From: a bacterium
Lineage (GTDB): Bacteria > DYJV01 > JALVYZ01
Reading direction: 5' to 3'
Assembly: GCA_027037705.1 (NCBI GenBank)
Contig: JALVYZ010000414.1
Span: 1 to 6,454 of the forward strand
DNA length: 6,454 bases
Notes under the pieces: generated by a model
The model's database searches: none
What the model was told of the DNA's origin: nothing
Seen by the model: the letters and a program-made list of their open reading frames with translations, nothing else
Shown here: positions 6,086 to 6,454 of the stretch, one piece after another
How positions within the stretch are numbered: position 1 is the stretch's first letter
Layout of the letters: every line of letters begins with the position of its first letter
Made by a program: the position numbers and the translations under genes

Positions 6086-6106
6086 TTGAAAATTCAGTAT
6101 TTTCAA
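6086..6106. repeat. Perfect 8-bp inverted repeat in the tRNA-Arg leader
   Basis: The arms TTGAAAAT (6086-6093) and ATTTTCAA (6099-6106) are exact complements around a five-base loop (6094-6098). It lies between the predicted tRNA transcription start (near 6103) and the tRNA 5' end. An RNA hairpin would form only if transcription starts at or above 6106. It may be a processing element, an operator, or chance in AT-rich DNA. Confidence 0.5.
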
Positions 6107-6109
6107 GGT

Positions 6110-6138
6110 GTAATAGCACTTTGTTATTTTAGTGTCAA
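6110..6138 (-). promoter_or_regulatory. Sigma-70 promoter with extended -10 for the tRNA-Arg operon
   Basis: On the minus strand TTGACA (6133-6138), a 17-bp spacer and TATTAC (6110-6115) preceded by TGC give an extended -10 promoter. Transcription should start near 6103, about 22 nt before the tRNA. It probably also drives the crotonase, coaE and amidohydrolase genes, since no other good promoter is seen before them. Confidence 0.75.
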
Positions 6139-6163
6139 GTTCAAAAAATAGATAAAAATAAAA

Positions 6164-6177
6164 AGTTTAGTTAAACT
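6164..6177. repeat. Operator-like dyad between divergent promoters
   Basis: AGTTTA and TAAACT are perfect inverted 6-bp half-sites around a GT spacer. The dyad lies upstream of both the tRNA operon promoter and the secreted-protein promoter. The rest of 6081-6266 holds these promoters and AT-rich DNA (an UP-like run at 6181-6194) and no gene. A regulator site is possible; chance is not excluded. Confidence 0.3.
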
Positions 6178-6197
6178 GTATTTTAAATTAAAAATTA

Positions 6198-6226
6198 TTG
6201 ACAGAATTTTTAAAATCAAATATTGT
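6198..6226 (+). promoter_or_regulatory. Sigma-70-type promoter of the secreted protein gene
   Basis: TTGACA (6198-6203), a 17-bp spacer and TATTGT (6221-6226) lie 40 bp before ATG 6267, placing the start near 6233 and giving a leader of roughly 34 nt. An AT-rich run directly upstream could act as an UP element. Confidence 0.7.
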
Positions 6227-6266
6227 GTACTAAGAATCCATATTTTAAATAATATTGGAGGGACAA

Positions 6267-6454
6267 ATGTTAAAAAGAATATTTTTCTTTTCAATGTTTC
6301 TTTTCTTAATTTTTTCCCTTTCATCAGTTACAAATTCTATGGCAAAAGAATGTACTTTTGGCTATAGTTATTACACCCCTTCAGAAAATAAAGTTGTTTT
6401 ACCTTGTATAGATGTTGAGGGGATATGTTGGTATGGAGAAATAAAAATTACTCC
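6267..6454 (+). CDS. Secreted protein with Sec signal peptide, 5' part only
   Basis: ATG 6267-6269 follows GGAGGG (6257-6262) at 4-bp spacing and a good promoter; 62 codons are open to the right edge. The start is a typical Sec signal: MLKR, a hydrophobic core of Phe, Leu and Ile (residues 5-18), then VTNSMA with likely cleavage after Ala26. The mature part shows YYTPSENKVVLPCIDVEGICWYGEIKI-like alternation of hydrophobic residues (around 35-61), resembling short beta-rich repeats in exported proteins of the type 'VLxxPxVxVxG'. Cys29, Cys47 and Cys54 could form disulfides outside the cytoplasm. No lipobox is present, so it is probably periplasmic or extracellular. I do not recognise a family from this fragment. 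It diverges from the tRNA operon. Confidence 0.82.
   Translation, partial: MLKRIFFFSMFLFLIFSLSSVTNSMAKECTFGYSYYTPSENKVVLPCIDVEGICWYGEIKIT

Noticed and set aside
6009-6087. GC-rich stem followed by seven T on the plus strand, resembling a rho-independent terminator
   Set aside because: The stem arms are the acceptor arms of the tRNA gene on the opposite strand, 59 bases apart, and no plus-strand gene lies upstream to be terminated.
5930-6151. Plus-strand open frame of 73 codons
   Set aside because: It crosses the tRNA gene in antisense; a product with HQDSNLATWIRNPVLYPPEL is the well-known false protein translated from tRNA complements.
6124-6324. Minus-strand open frame of 66 codons
   Set aside because: It covers two promoters and the antisense of the signal peptide; the hydrophobic product comes from AT-rich DNA and there is no Shine-Dalgarno.

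Overview
This is a very AT-rich bacterial stretch. The KDO-8-phosphate synthase (kdsA) points to a Gram-negative cell that makes LPS. A sugar-nucleotide dehydrogenase/aminotransferase pair of the kind used for amino-sugars in lipid A or surface glycans agrees with this. Several promoters are close to the sigma-70 consensus. The sequence alone does not let me name a phylum.

Layout. (1) Positions 1-2022, minus strand: a Gfo/Idh/MocA dehydrogenase (gnnA-like), followed with a 26-bp overlap by a DegT/DnrJ/EryC1/StrS aminotransferase homologue (gnnB-like) that runs off the left edge. The aminotransferase fold is well conserved, but alanine stands where the PLP-binding lysine should be. (2) 2080-2724, plus strand: an SAM O-methyltransferase of the YrrM/TrmR class, divergent from (1), with its -35 box over the gnnA-like start codon. 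(3) 2714-2914, minus strand: a 66-residue Tyr/Glu/Gln-rich protein of unknown function with a perfect consensus promoter and a full-length Shine-Dalgarno sequence. (4) 2995-3771, plus strand: metal-dependent kdsA, divergent from (3). The two promoters overlap at their -35 boxes, and kdsA looks leaderless. (5) 3757-6080, minus strand: an apparent operon headed by tRNA-Arg(CCU), then a PaaG-like crotonase, dephospho-CoA kinase (coaE) and a metal-dependent amidohydrolase, closely spaced or overlapping. (6) 6267-6454, plus strand: the start of a secreted protein, divergent from (5).

Functional reading. KdsA, and probably the gnnA/gnnB-like pair, belong to envelope sugar synthesis. The crotonase and CoaE share a CoA theme, and an aromatic or acyl-CoA catabolic role for the crotonase and amidohydrolase is only an inference. 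Packing is tight: both convergent pairs overlap at their 3' ends and I see no convincing rho-independent terminator. The points most worth following are the lysine-less aminotransferase homologue, the strongly signalled unknown small protein, and the tRNA-headed mRNA operon.
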